The translations under genes and the position numbers were made by a program. Below, one piece after another: positions 52,191-64,000 of a stretch of 64,000 nucleotides of DNA. Positions within the stretch are counted from its first letter, which is position 1, and each line of letters opens with the position of its first letter. The notes under the pieces were generated by a model. The model saw only the letters and a list, made by a program, of their open reading frames with translations. It did not search any database and was not told the origin of the DNA. Origin of the DNA: Cinclus cinclus (lineage: Eukaryota > Chordata > Aves > Passeriformes > Cinclidae); contig NC_085052.1 in assembly GCF_963662255.1 (NCBI RefSeq), positions 17,769,151-17,833,150 of the forward strand, given 5' to 3'.

Positions 52191-55100
52191 GCTCCTTCCG
52201 GAGGTGCCACCGCTTCTTCTGTGGTTCAAAACTACACCCTTAAAAGCTGTCTCGATGTGCTCTTTCGTTTTAAACACAATCCTCCGTTCTTCTTTTTCTC
52301 CGCTGACAAGTGAAATCTGATGGGAGGGAAACTGGTTGTTTCTTTTCAGAAAGGCTGTTTAACGTGGCACTACCATTAGTTGACAATCTTTCCTCATCTG
52401 CTCTGTGTAGTGAAGGTCTTGGATGGTTTCTGAAAGGTCAGGCTCCCAGTAGTCTAGAAGAAACTGCTTTAGGAGGCAGAGACGGTGTCTCCAAGCCACT
52501 TAAAGCTACTGTAATTCTATTTAAGGATTTTCAGTCACTTTCAGTGTGGCTGCTGCATGGGTTTATGTGTTGGGACCAGCCTCTGACGTATTGAGTGTTT
52601 TGGGAAAAGTTTGTAGTTGATATTCAGGAGCCCTAAGAACAGGTGTTGTGTGAGCCCAAAGAGAAGTGTAGTTTCCTCAGCAGAAAGCAGTCACATATAA
52701 AAATAGTGTTCACAAACGTTACCGTGCTTGGAGTTTGTAAAATAAATGCTTGACTGTTTTGACTTTTTGACAGCTGAAAATAATTCTGTTTTAGTAATCA
52801 AAATCCTCTGAAGTTGGATTCTTGAGAACATAAGGGGGGGGAAATAGCTTCCTGTGCAGAACTTTGGAAGAAACACCCTTAATAGTCGCTACACTGGAAG
52901 TATGATTAGGAAAATGGTAGAAATTTAGCACACAGGCTCGAGTTGTGACACAAGGGAAAAATACACACTTTGGTGGCAATTTGGTGAGTATGAGGCTGCT
53001 GTCTTCATCACAGCTGCATCAGGGTAAAGTTTATAAGTGAAGGTAAGCTTTGTGAAGCTAAAAGTGGCAGTATAAAAGGAAAAGTGTGCTCATCTGAAGT
53101 ATTATCAGTAACTGTTATACTAGAAGCATAAACACCAAAATAAATATTTGCTGTCAGAAGTAGAGAAGACCAGGTAAAATATATCTAATATTTCAATTAC
53201 TATTGAGTTGACTATTCCCAGATTGTCAGTGTGGCACCTGCAGAATGGATCTGAATTTCTTTCTAAAGACAGGATAAGACAAAGAAAATGAGCAAAATAC
53301 CCCTGAAGTTTGGGTTAGGAATACTGTGGGATTTTTAATATGCTTCTGGTTTTAATCTGTCAAGGATGTGGAGGCTTAGATTGGGTGTTATCAAAAAACA
53401 TTTGTCCTAGTTCTGGCATGAATCCAGTCACCTCATTCACTTGAGTGAAATTGTATTTATCTTCTTCGGAAGAGCTTCTACAAACAATGGGTGTTTCAGT
53501 TAGCATATTGCATTCAGGCTTGAAAGAACAAAGTATGTGTGTCAGAATTGCACATTCGTGTAAACCTGCAGACATCATGAAGCCACACCATCCTGTGAGG
53601 ACTGGTACAGTTGAGATACATATTTGTGTTAAATTATATTTTGCCTGTGGAGCCCTACTGAGTATGCAATACTAACAAATGTTTTGAGGACTTCTTTCAA
53701 GGCTAGCCTCCTAAAGGTCCTGCAGGATTCTTTTGTTTTATTTGGAAAATATATTTTGAGTAATTCCTGTGTAACAGAATAAATCTGTCTCTTAGCTGAC
53801 TCTCTTAACCTGTGTGTAGGAGGTTGAAGATCACATAAGGATTGTGTGCATTAAACTTAACAAGTGTCAAGTTTAATACAACTTCGCTGTTGATACTAAT
53901 ATAATCAGTGAGGTAAAAAGTCCGTGCCCTGTCTTGCTGATCAGTCACTGTGAGGAAGGACCTGAAATGCCAAGCTGTCATTTGTATTCTTAATTGGGAA
54001 CCAAATTTTGCTTTGTATGATGCTGCTGAAATTTGCTGGTTCCTTGGTGCTTGGCATGGGCCCCTTTAAAGCAGTACGTTTATTTTCCAGTGCTTTTTCT
54101 AAATCTTTAAGATATGTAGAGAAGCCACTGATTTGGATTGTCCCTGATGCTTTGCTTTTTTGGCTCTAAGGAATGGTTTAGGCTGGGGCTGCGCTGGCCT
54201 TTTGATCATGAGCTTCAAGCAGTCCTGCTTTGCTTCGAAAATACTTTCTGCAGATGTGGGAGGGGTGTGGCTGGGGACCTGGGTACCGATAACAATGTTT
54301 TGTGTTATTACATTTGCCTATCAGCTTTTTCTGATAGCCTTTTTAGCACATCAGGACAGATAGGGTGAACTGATGAGTAGATTCCTACTTCTTGGAAGTT
54401 GCAGGCTGAAGTGTCTCCCTGAATGCAGCGGGTTATCTGCAGATAGCAGAGACAACCTTAATAAGGGGGGGAGAGGGCTTAAGGATATTTGCATTTGTTT
54501 AAGGCCAGAATGGAAAGCTTGAGTTGTCATCCTTCCCCACTCATCTCTCCTCCTGTCCCTGTAGTGGAATTACCCTACTGGCTGCAAAGTAACAGATTCC
54601 TGGGCAGGAACACTGAATTTCCCATTACCCTGTCCGTTAGATTCAGTTAATTGCTGTGTGCTGAGATCAGAATGTGGGAAAAGGATGTGACTGCTGGTAG
54701 GAATTGGAAGGGAACTGAAATGAAATCCTCCCACCTCACCCTGTAGTGCTGTTGGCTCCCACTAGCCTAGAACCTGAAGTTGTTGGGAGAGTGTTTGCCA
54801 TGTGTTGTGGTTGATGCTTAACACTTCACTGTTTCCTGTGCTTGCCTGTTTCAGTGTGATTGCATCTTTTATCTTGGCATTTTTTTATATTGTGGATTAT
54901 TCCCCATCAGATGACCCAAAAAAAATCTTGCACTTTAGTGTTACAAAGGTTTCTGATGGCTTTCCAGCAATGCAATGTAACCAAGATTGTGACTTCTGCC
55001 TTTACTTGCTTTAGTCTGATCATCAGTTGGTCCTGCTCAGTTCAGGTCTCCTGGGGTGACCCATCTTGTGTTCTCTATGAAAAAAAGTTTCAAATTGGTG

Positions 55101-57329
55101 CAAGCATAAATAATGAAAGAAAACTCTAGTTCTCAGCCAAATGATATTTGCCCTTTCAATCTTGTCTGGTGTCAGCTGCCAAAGTGTGCTTTCTGTTACA
55201 ATTTTGTGTTTAAGGGAAAATAGGGAAACTGTGAAAATGGGGGCTTACCTGAGATACCAACACCCTCTAGGTTTTTTGATAATGGTTGGGCTTTGTGTAA
55301 AAGAGGGAATCTGGCAAAGGCCAGTTGAATTTGTTGGAGGACCTTAATATTTTCCCTGCGTAGAAGCAAAAGGGGTGAGGATTTAGGAGAAGATAATACT
55401 TTGGAAGCCTACAATTCTTAATGCAAATAAAATCTGTTCAGTACCTTCCAGTCTGAAATACTTCAGAAATGTGGCTGTGGGATTCATAATGCTACCTCAA
55501 AGCTAAGGAACTAATTCTCCTGGGGAAAAAAAAAAAAAGCTAAATTGTTTCTTCCATCTTCTTTTCTTGATTCTTTTTGAACTTCCACAGTTAATAAATA
55601 CACCTTCTAACAGAAGTCCAGAATGAATTCTCACTAGAAGTAGTGAGGAGATTTTGACCATAATCTTATACATTTGGCTCTCCCAGGGACAGTGTGCTTG
55701 GATGTGCAGTCATGTGAAGCACACAGTAGCACTGTTAGTGTTTTAGTTATGGAGTCTCCAGCATGTGTATGAATAAACTCATGTGCTTATTATGTTGCAC
55801 ACTTTCCTTCCTGTGAAAAACAGTTCTCTGTGATGTGACCTAAAGTGCTGCAAAAACAGCCTGTGTTGGGTGGGAAAGTATATTGTTAGGATGTGAACTC
55901 ATTCCTCATTTCAACAGGGTGGTCAGTTTACATTATAACTATAGTAGCAAAAAAGGACTTCAGAGTCTTCTGCATTCTGAATCTTTTTTGAAAGCTGAAG
56001 ACATAACGAAGGAGATAAAGGAAGAATTCTCAGTCTCTTCCAAAACGTAAGATAAAGTGAATAGATTTTCCTAGTGAGTACGGCAGAGTATTACCTTTGT
56101 GCACCCATATGTGCTTCCTCTCCTTTTTCCAAATAGCTACTAAGGGTGGGATTTTGGAAGGTACATTTGGGGTGTGTGGGAGACTAATTATTTTCATTGA
56201 AATTAAAAAATTAACTAAAAATTTGAAAAATTGGCAGATGTGTTTTAGGAAGAAATATTATCCTGAAGTTATCTGGTCAACAATTACTTATCTAGAAAAC
56301 TTCTCTGTTACTGGTTTTGTCAATGAAGGCAACCTTTGACCTAACACAGCAGAGCTGTTGCTGTGTTAGTTGGTGGAAGAATACTATTTACCTTTATGGT
56401 CTCAACTACTTATGCTTTGAACAGGAAAGGAATTAACTGATAGAATTTCAAAGGCTTGATCATATGTTTGGTCTCTTGTCTAATTCACCATCTGTTTTTT
56501 GATGTCAGCTAGTTACTAAGCAGAACTGATTGCAATTCTTTTGTTGAGACACTTCATTAAAAAGACTTTTATTTAAAAAGTTGTATTTCTACAGTTCTTG
56601 ATTGCTGCTACTTGAAAATAGCAGTTTCAATTTTTGGTTTATTTCTTCTCACATTATTAATAATTTAGCAGAAGTGAAAAATATTTTTCATTTTTATCCA
56701 AGAAAGTGTTACTTTGTGCAGTGTTGGATTATGTCCTTCAAAACTGAGCACATGTGGCATATTAAGTGGCGTGGTATACAACTTTGCAGGACAGGAAATA
56801 TGGGTCCAAAGCCAGAAAAGCAAAGCAGTGGATCACTACCTGTATGTAAAACAGGGGAGCTATAGAATACTGCTGCACTGAGGGCAGGTGTACAGAGGTT
56901 TTTAGTGTGTGTAACAACCACATAAGCTGAGAAGCTGAAGCAATTCTTTCCTTAATCTGTGCCCCTTCAATGAACTGCCATTTATAGGTTAAACTGCCTG
57001 CTGTGTTTTATCTGTACACAGCTGCACTAACACCTGAAGATTTGGTAACATCTGCTATATACATAACCTCTGGCTTGTATTTACTGTCAACAGTCTTGTT
57101 ATTTGTTGATCTGAATTCAGGCCTTCACAGTGAGAGCATGAACCTCTGCAGTGGCATTGCTTCTGCTCTCTGTTACCATATCACTCATTTGCAACAGGAG
57201 AGCTTTCTAAACAGCACAAAATGGGATGAGCTCTTTTCTCCAACTTGTTTTATAGCCTCTCTTCTCTTTTTTCCTTAATCCAGCTTTCGTCTCTACATAG
57301 GGCTTTCAGCCTGGCATTCAATCTGTTTT

Positions 57330-57960
57330 CTGCCACCGGCAGAACTTGCATTCGTTGTTCTTGGGGACATCTTCCAGGGATGGTGACTTCAACACTTCCT
57401 TGGGCAGTCTCTTCCAAAGCTTAGCTACTCTTTGAGTAATATCCATAATAATACCCTGAACCTAGTAGCACCCTGAACCTCCCCCTGACATAACTTTTCC
57501 CCTTGTCCTTTCACTGGTTGCCTTGAGAGAAGAGGCTGACCCTTGCCACAGCCTCCTTTCAGGTAGAGAGCTGTAAGGTCTCCTCGAGCTTCCTTTTCCC
57601 CAGGATGAACAACTCAGCTTCCTCTGCTACTCTTCATAGGACTCAAGTTTTAGATTGTTCTCCAGCTCTGTTGCCCTTCTCTGGACATGTTCCAGCACTT
57701 CAATGTCCTTTTTGAAGTGCAGGGCCTAGAAGTAGACAGAGGATGTGAGCTGCAGCCTCACCGGTGCTGAGTACAGGGGGACAGTCACTTCCCTGGTCCT
57801 GCTGGCCACACTTTTCTTGCTGGAAGTCAGGAATTGGCCTTCTCTGCCACCTGGGCACAGCTGGCTCATGTTCAGCTGCTGTTGAACAACACCACCAGGT
57901 CCTTTTCCCCTGGGCCATTTTCCAGCCACTCTGCCCCCAGCCTGTAGTGCTGGGAGAAAG
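57330..57960 (-). mobile_element. CR1 LINE fragment, antisense
   Basis: The plus strand shows the complement of CR1 ORF2 and 3' region. Landmarks in order are CATCTTCCAGGGATGGTGAC, CTTGGGCAGTCTCTTCCAAA, a CCCCAGGATGAACAACTCAG block, CTGCAGCCTCACCGGTGCTG, and GCTGGCTCATGTTCAGCTGC near 57860. The element therefore lies on the minus strand. Its terminal 3' repeat is absent at the low-coordinate end. Several frames within it are open only by chance and are not host genes. Confidence 0.88.
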
Positions 57961-60900
57961 ATCTGCCAGACAGTACTTTTGAGGTTTAAAATGTCATTGG
58001 AAACAAAAGGTGAAGGTGTGATGGGCACAGGGGTCTGCCATCTTTTCTACTCTATTTAAAATGACTGTCTAATTGGAGGTCAAAGCAAGCTGGGTGTTTG
58101 ATTTCCATTCTCTTTTCTAGCCCGCACATTCAGTTTGGTCTGGATCACTTATGTTGCCATCTGGAAAAGTAACACTGTTCTTGAAAGCAAATACAGGCAA
58201 CTAATTAGCTGTTGTTGATTAGCATGATACTGAACTTGTTCAGTTCACATAATTGAATCAAATGAGGTGTCTAGGTGTTTTAACCAGAGGGTGGTGTGAA
58301 GAGGAACCCTCTGCTGGGATATGTGAGAACTGAGCAAAGAGGTGGTGTTCAGACAACTTGGTGGTTAGAAGCTGGTGTAGCAGGGCTTTGTCTTCCTTTC
58401 TTTATTTTTCCAAAATAACAATTGAATAACAATGCCACAAAACAAAATCTTTATGCTAGTTACAATTCTCAGACTGAAATGGCAGTAATGGAGCCTGTGT
58501 CTGGGTACCTCAACCTGCTTGTGGCTCAGCACTGCTGGATTGCCTACTGCCCTCTGGGGGAGCCTGGAAAATCCCATCTCTTCTCCAAACAAGAGAGCCC
58601 TGAGTATTTCTGGAAACAATGGGGATCATACATGTGTGACTCAAAATGTTTTGGAGGTGTGTTGGTGGTGTCTGACCTGCTGCTTTTCTCAAGACTTCCT
58701 GGGATGTACCCTCTAGGCTTGCTGCAGTCCCTGCAGACTGCTGCAGGTATCAGTCATCAGAGGGGATTGTATGATGCAGCTGTGAATGACAGTCTTGCCA
58801 GAACATCTGGGGCATGCTTGCTGGCTTGAAGGACTTAATGCTTCCATTTCATGTGATGAAAATAGCAGTGCCTGTTGCTATCAAGTGGTATTACTGTAAT
58901 TAATATTTGATGCTTTGTTCGGATGTCAACACTGGGTGCCTTCTGTCTGTTTTAAGTGAGCACAGTGCTGTGAGCAGCTGCTATAAACGAAGGGTTTTTT
59001 CAGATGAGTTACTGGTGGTGCTTAGGGATATGATAAATTTAACAAAAAAATAAGCCCAAGCCCTCCGTTTGTTGAATATTTACTGGAATAATAAACAGCA
59101 CTATGTTGTTTTTTATTTATTCTCAGGAAGTATATTTTAGCATTATTAGTAAGTACAAATCCAGCAACAAAAGCAGGAAACAATGTTTTTAAGGAATTAT
59201 GTTATTGAAAGCTTTGGGCATCTTGTTTTGACTTTCAGAAAGTTGCCTCATGGTAAAATCTTGCAATTTATTCCATTAAAGAAAGAACATTAGAAGATTG
59301 CTTGACAGTGGGGACACTCCCCTCACTGCCCCCCAACCATTTCCATAAAGTAGGCTTTTCTAGCATTTGAACCGAATTGGACTGCAGTCAGTTCTTATTT
59401 TCTGTTATTTATATTTAGGTTATCAAAGAAGCTGTGACTAAATGCAAATTCTCTGTGAATTACTTGCTTTTTTGACCCTGTGATATGAGAATTGGTACTT
59501 TGGAACAAGATGGTAATCTGTGTTTCAATATACCTATATTTTAAAGCATAACTAAACTATTAAAGGCTGCATGACAAGCAAACTGAAGAACAATGGGTGG
59601 TATTATAATATCATAAGTCTAATAACTATTTTTTTTAAGTGACATGGGAAAGAAGTTCAGGAGCTGTTCTGGTGTTTTTGTTTGGGGTGCTTCGTAGTAG
59701 CAGATAGGCTCTTCATTTTACTATTTTAGCACGTAAATCTTTTGCTGTTTTGCTAGTGACTTTTAATTTCAGCAGCTGCATCAGTGTAGGTAGTGTAACA
59801 ACAGCCTGGAAGGCAGGTTTTGCAGCTCTGGTGTAATTAATGTGTTTCTGAAAAGGAATAAGTAATGAAACTTCTTTTTTAACCAAGAAGAGGGCACGTC
59901 ACATAAAACATTACAGCAGGTAGGTACTGTGAAGGTGATCCCATGGCTGCGTTTTCTACACCACAGCTGGTAGATGCTGCATGAAGAAATGTGATGGAAT
60001 TTGCCATAGCTTGACCTCATAGACAGGATGATCCTTTTCCACTTACAGGAATTCTTGTCTTAAAAAGCTGACAGTCAGGAGACAGAGTTCAGTGTGCTCT
60101 CTATGGCTGAGTCTGTCAACAACTGGAAGTGATCTGGGGACTGGTTCCTGAAAGAGCAAAACCAATGAATTTCAGTGCTGCTTTTGGAACAGCTGGGATT
60201 GTGGTAGAGGCTCTGTGTCCTCCTACAGCCTTTGCAGTAAAAATGTTATCTCTAGACTTTCAAGGTGCAGTAATACCTGTGAGTGGAAATGGATATTTGG
60301 TTATGCCATGGTGCCAGGTTTAGCAAGTGAATCTGGTGGGAAGTTGAGAAATGAATGAAATAAAATATTTGAAATTCTCCTTTTAATTTAACTAGTCTAA
60401 CATCTATAAAAAGGCCATTACCTTTCAGTTTGGAAGTGTAAGTGTGTGCCAGTTCAGTAATAACCTGTGACACTGAGCTAGTAATTGAGGCCCTGGCTGT
60501 ACCAGGGAGTATGAGGTAAAACCTTTGCTTCCTAGTAACTTCAGATATGGCTTCTCTTGACCATGTCTTGGCAGGACCAGCTGTGACTCAGTCAGTCACA
60601 GAGTTGGCTATTACCAACCAAATGAATTGGGCTGTGCTACTGGTATGAGTCTGAGATGGGGGGAAAAAAATTCTGTGTGAATTTCCCCGCCAAAATCTTG
60701 TTTAATGTTTTGTTGTCAGAGGGGCATGTACACTTCTCCAGTTTTAGTGGTTAAAGTGGTATCTTAACACTGCTTATGATGGGATAGCCTTATCTCCCCT
60801 AGTCCCTTTTTTTTATCAAACCAGAAGTGCAGTTGGCAGAGGAAGTCATTATCTCTGTAGATTATAAAGTTTTTTTCTACTGGAGATCCTGTTTTTATGA

Positions 60901-61314
60901 GGTTGCTGGGATATGCAATGAACTGCTGCCATCAGAGTGAGAAATTAAAAAGGCTGTGTCACCATGATGTTTTCACCTGCTCTTGCTGTTGGGATGGTGT
61001 GGATAAAAACTTGTACGTGGAGGGTAAGAGAATCTAACAATGTCTAGTGATAAGTGCACAGCTTTGGGAGACTTAAGTTTAGTACATGGCTATTAGTGTT
61101 TGTTGTGACCCCAAGCCGTTTTCTTAGTCCTTTAAGTTCTCACTTCTAATTTGTGAAAGACATCCAGTGATGCCTAGAATTGAGATTGAACGCCAAAGAT
61201 GGTGATTTGCTCAGATACTCTTGTAATGGGAGCTACGTTATGGTCACAAGTTTGAGAGGTTGTATGTTTGTACCAGTAACTGTGTTATGGGACAATCAGA
61301 AAAGGTAAATCTTA

Positions 61315-61804
61315 TGGGTTGAGAGAGAACAATTTAGTAATTGTAACAAAATATCATTATAGTAATACTAAATACACTAATAATATCTGTAACAATTTTA
61401 ATAAAAAAGAATGGGAGAGAGAGAACAGGATTCAAGAGAAACCAGTGATGCACAGTACAATTGTTTTCCACCCACAGGACAATATTTAGCCCATCCCTAA
61501 GCAGCAGTTGGCCCCTTTGAAGTAATTTCCCCTGTTTGTATACTGAGCATGATGTTCTAAGATGTGGAATATCCCTTTTGCCAGTTTGGGTCACCTATCC
61601 TGGCTGTGCTCCCTCCCAGGTTTCTGTGCAGCTTCTCACTTGAAGAGCACGAGACACTGAAAAGCCCCTAAGACAAGCACTACTTGGGTGAGCCAAAAAC
61701 ATCAATGTGCTATCAATGTTATTCTCACACTACACCCAGAAAAACACAGCCCTGTACCAGCTACTAAGAAGAAAATTAACTCCATCCCAGGTAAAACCAG
61801 GACA
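61315..61804 (-). mobile_element. Avian/passerine endogenous retrovirus LTR, 3'-truncated
   Basis: Read on the minus strand, it begins TGTCCTGGTTTTACC and continues through GAGTTAATTTTCTTC. It then passes a decayed TATA region (CTCAGTATACAAAC) and a decayed polyadenylation region near TACTAAATTGTTC, ending at CTCAACCCATAAG. I recognise this order of blocks as an LTR present in very many copies in songbird genomes; I cannot give the exact family name with certainty. The final U5 part and a TG...CA closure are missing, so the 3' end is truncated. It is clearly diverged from the usual copies, which suggests an old insertion. No retroviral gene is attached. Confidence 0.82.
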
Positions 61805-64000
61805 CAGCATGACAGACAAGTAACACATGAAGAAATACATTAACATACCAGTAACTGATAATTCTAGCAGTAATAGACAATCCAGAATGTATATTTTTTA
61901 CTCTCTTCACTGATTGTAAATGTAATCACATTTTTGCTCTCCATCTTCAACTGTTTATGACTCTCTGTAAAGTACACTGTGGAGATGGAAGCTTTCTAGC
62001 AATTTTTCCAAGGGAAATTTGGACTAAATATTGGAAGGTTTCAGAAAAAAATAAAACAGACTAAACATTGAGAGCAGAATAAGAACAAAACTTTATTTTC
62101 CTTGTTAGGCAAAGAAGTTTTGTGAACTTTTTGAATATCTCATAATGGCAGGAAAATAAAATCCTTAATTTGAAAAGTCTCTAACCCAAAAGCCAAGGGT
62201 ACTTTTGATTATGTAAATTGGATATGTTTTAAATAATTGTTTGCATTCTTTGAAGAACAAACAAAAAACCCCCAAACTTCTGAAGTAATTTTCTTTAATA
62301 TAGTGAAAATGGACAATAGAAAGGCTGTCTCCTGCCCTGAAGTGTTCTACATCTCACTCTAGGATGTTTCATGCTCAAGAAACTGTCTCTGTGCTCATGC
62401 TCACAATTCCCATTCCTTTAGCATCCAGTGCAGCAGCCTGCTGCCAATACCCAGTATCACACCTGTATAATTGGTGAAAACACTTTGTCTTACTGCTAGG
62501 CTCAGGTCTGCCTATTTAGCTTTGTAGTACTGTCCTTGCACATTTAGGGCGATGTCATTTGTATACAACCATTGGCCTCTGATGTTTGTCCCCTGACCTT
62601 CAGGAAAGTGACCTTTTTTTTCCTTTATACTGTCAGCACTAACTGCTCTTGCTTTTGGGATGAAGCCTTCCTTGTCCTGCAGCAGCTGCTGTCCCACAGA
62701 GCCCAGACTGCCTCCAGTGGCACTCAGCAAGGTACTCCAGGGCACTGTTAGGAGCTAAGTAGGGACTGGGTATGTCCTGTTTCCCACCACAGTCTGCTGT
62801 CCAAGATGATTTTGCCTAGAGTTGCTCTGGATACAAAGACAGGTGCCTAGGGTAAGAGAAAGAGAGCAGTCAGTCCCTTAAAGGAAGACTCTTGGATGAA
62901 CCTTCTACTTTACTGCTGTCTCCTCATACCCTGTGAGGGCTAGTTTCTTTTCCAAATGGAGGGCAACATCTTCCTGACGTTTAAACCACTTAAGCACCTC
63001 TAAAAAGGTGGAATCTGGGAATTTACTCCCATTGCCCAAAGCATGTAGGCCTTTTGTGTCTAGCTCTTGAAGTAAGGCTTTGAAAAACCAGTGTTTTGGC
63101 TTTCTGTGTGGGAAAATCTGTGTGTGCCAATGTGTGTGCCTTGCTGATTAGCCCAGTGGGTCAGACACCCCTCTGGAGCACAGAGTCAGGCTGGAGGGTG
63201 GTGGGAGGGAGGGCTTTGACTCCATCAATCCCTTTCTGTCTGTAGCTCTCAGGAATGCTGAGAAACCATATGCAGTATTGTTCCCCCAGCATATTCTCAT
63301 GTGCTTTGAGTAGCTTGGCTGTAAGCAATTCAAGTGACAGGCATCCAGCTACCCCTTGGGAAGCAAAATATAGTTCAGTCATCACTATAGGAAGGAGAAT
63401 GAAATTCCAAGGAAATGAGGGGAATCTGCTTGAAAACAACAGTGATGTAAAGGGGCTCTTAGACTTTGCTGTCAGGGATTTACCCAGTATCAGCCAGAGA
63501 CAGACTTGGGTAGTTTTGTACCTGCTGACAGTGGCAATGACTTAAGACCTTTACTGTATATTTCTGTTATATTGTAATTTTCCTCTGAATCTGAATAATT
63601 AATATTGCCATATATACGTTAGAGAGACTTCAGAATAGGAGAAACACACAAGGGAATGTGTGAATTGAGTTAATCTTTTGAAGCAAAGGAGACTAGACTA
63701 GTTGAGAGGCTTCATAGGCTGTTTAGGGGGCTGGAAATCATCTCACTAATGGTGAGATGATTTGTGAATTACTTCCTTTAAACATTGTAGTTCCTTGCTG
63801 ACTAGTACACAATGTGCATTGCTGGATCACCTGATAGTATAAATTATAATATAAATTATACCTGTAAAAATTATTTTATCTATGTGATCAATATATCAGT
63901 GTTTATATTGGATAAGGCAGAGCACATAGTAAAGTTTCATGGTTGTACTTTATGACTGTAGAAGCAGACTATGCCTGATCTGCCATAAAGAAATTGATCC

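Larger units (their letters stand above)
36759..64000 (+). other. ARHGAP22: ARHGAP22 intron 3, incomplete
   Basis: A phase 1 intron starting gtatgc and running off the window. It contains CR1 fragments (42.5, 44.7 and 57.3 kb), an LTR (61.3-61.8 kb), simple repeats, the cryptic exon candidate at 50.2 kb and the second CpG island with its alternative first exon. I found no sequence encoding the C-terminal PH helix or any RhoGAP-domain motif. The stretches 37-42 kb, 46-50 kb, 52.3-57.3 kb and 58-61.3 kb otherwise show nothing I can name. Confidence 0.85.

Noticed and set aside
51679..52277. Overlapping minus-strand open frames of up to 176 codons over the second CpG island
   Set aside because: GC-rich sequence has few stop codons, and the frames are Arg/Pro/Ala/Gly-rich low-complexity text with no domain or splice support.
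57700..58028. Open frames near 57.7-58.0 kb
   Set aside because: They lie largely within an antisense CR1 fragment.
61334..61594. Minus-strand open frame of 86 codons
   Set aside because: It lies inside the LTR at 61.3-61.8 kb; LTR sequence is non-coding.
1..64000. CRISPR arrays, bacterial operons, tRNA or rRNA genes
   Set aside because: The window is vertebrate nuclear DNA. No regularly spaced repeats, cloverleaf sequences or rRNA-like segments were seen.

Overview
This is AT-rich, intron-dominated vertebrate nuclear DNA, very probably from a songbird (passerine). CR1 LINE fragments with typical avian 3' ends are scattered through it. A retroviral LTR of the type widespread in passerine genomes lies at 61.3-61.8 kb, and a second LTR lies near 2.3-2.6 kb. 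There are no operons, and nearly all short open frames are chance frames in non-coding DNA.

The one securely identified gene is ARHGAP22 (a PH-domain Rho GTPase-activating protein, also called p68RacGAP) on the + strand. Its first coding exon (17749-17782, MLSPKIRQARR) sits in a CpG island at about 17.2-18.0 kb. Exon 2 (32523-32722) and exon 3 (36671-36758) carry the N-terminal part of the PH domain. Intron phases (1, 0, 1) and splice sites are all consistent. Exon 4 (rest of the PH domain), the RhoGAP domain and the coiled coil are not in the window, so the gene runs off the right edge.

A second CpG island at 51.7-52.2 kb, inside intron 3, holds an ATG exon (52003-52045) whose donor is also in phase 1. 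It could therefore splice in frame to exon 4 in place of exons 1-3. The predicted isoform would start MGLCSCKGC, a possible lipid-anchor sequence, and would lack most of the PH domain. This is the most interesting inference in the window.

Layout: 1-17.2 kb is the upstream flank. It holds one LTR (2.3-2.6 kb), one old CR1 (11.6-12.0 kb) and a weak candidate for minus-strand exons of an unidentified gene or pseudogene (10.88-13.69 kb). 17.8-32.5 kb is intron 1 and 32.7-36.7 kb is intron 2, the latter with a cluster of MEIS-like motifs at 33.35-33.55 kb. 36.8-64 kb is intron 3, with CR1 copies at 42.5, 44.7 and 57.3 kb, the second CpG island and the LTR at 61.3-61.8 kb. In mammals ARHGAP22 lies head-to-head with WDFY4, so WDFY4 would be expected to the left on the minus strand, but I could not recognise any of its exons here. 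I see no clearly new biological system.
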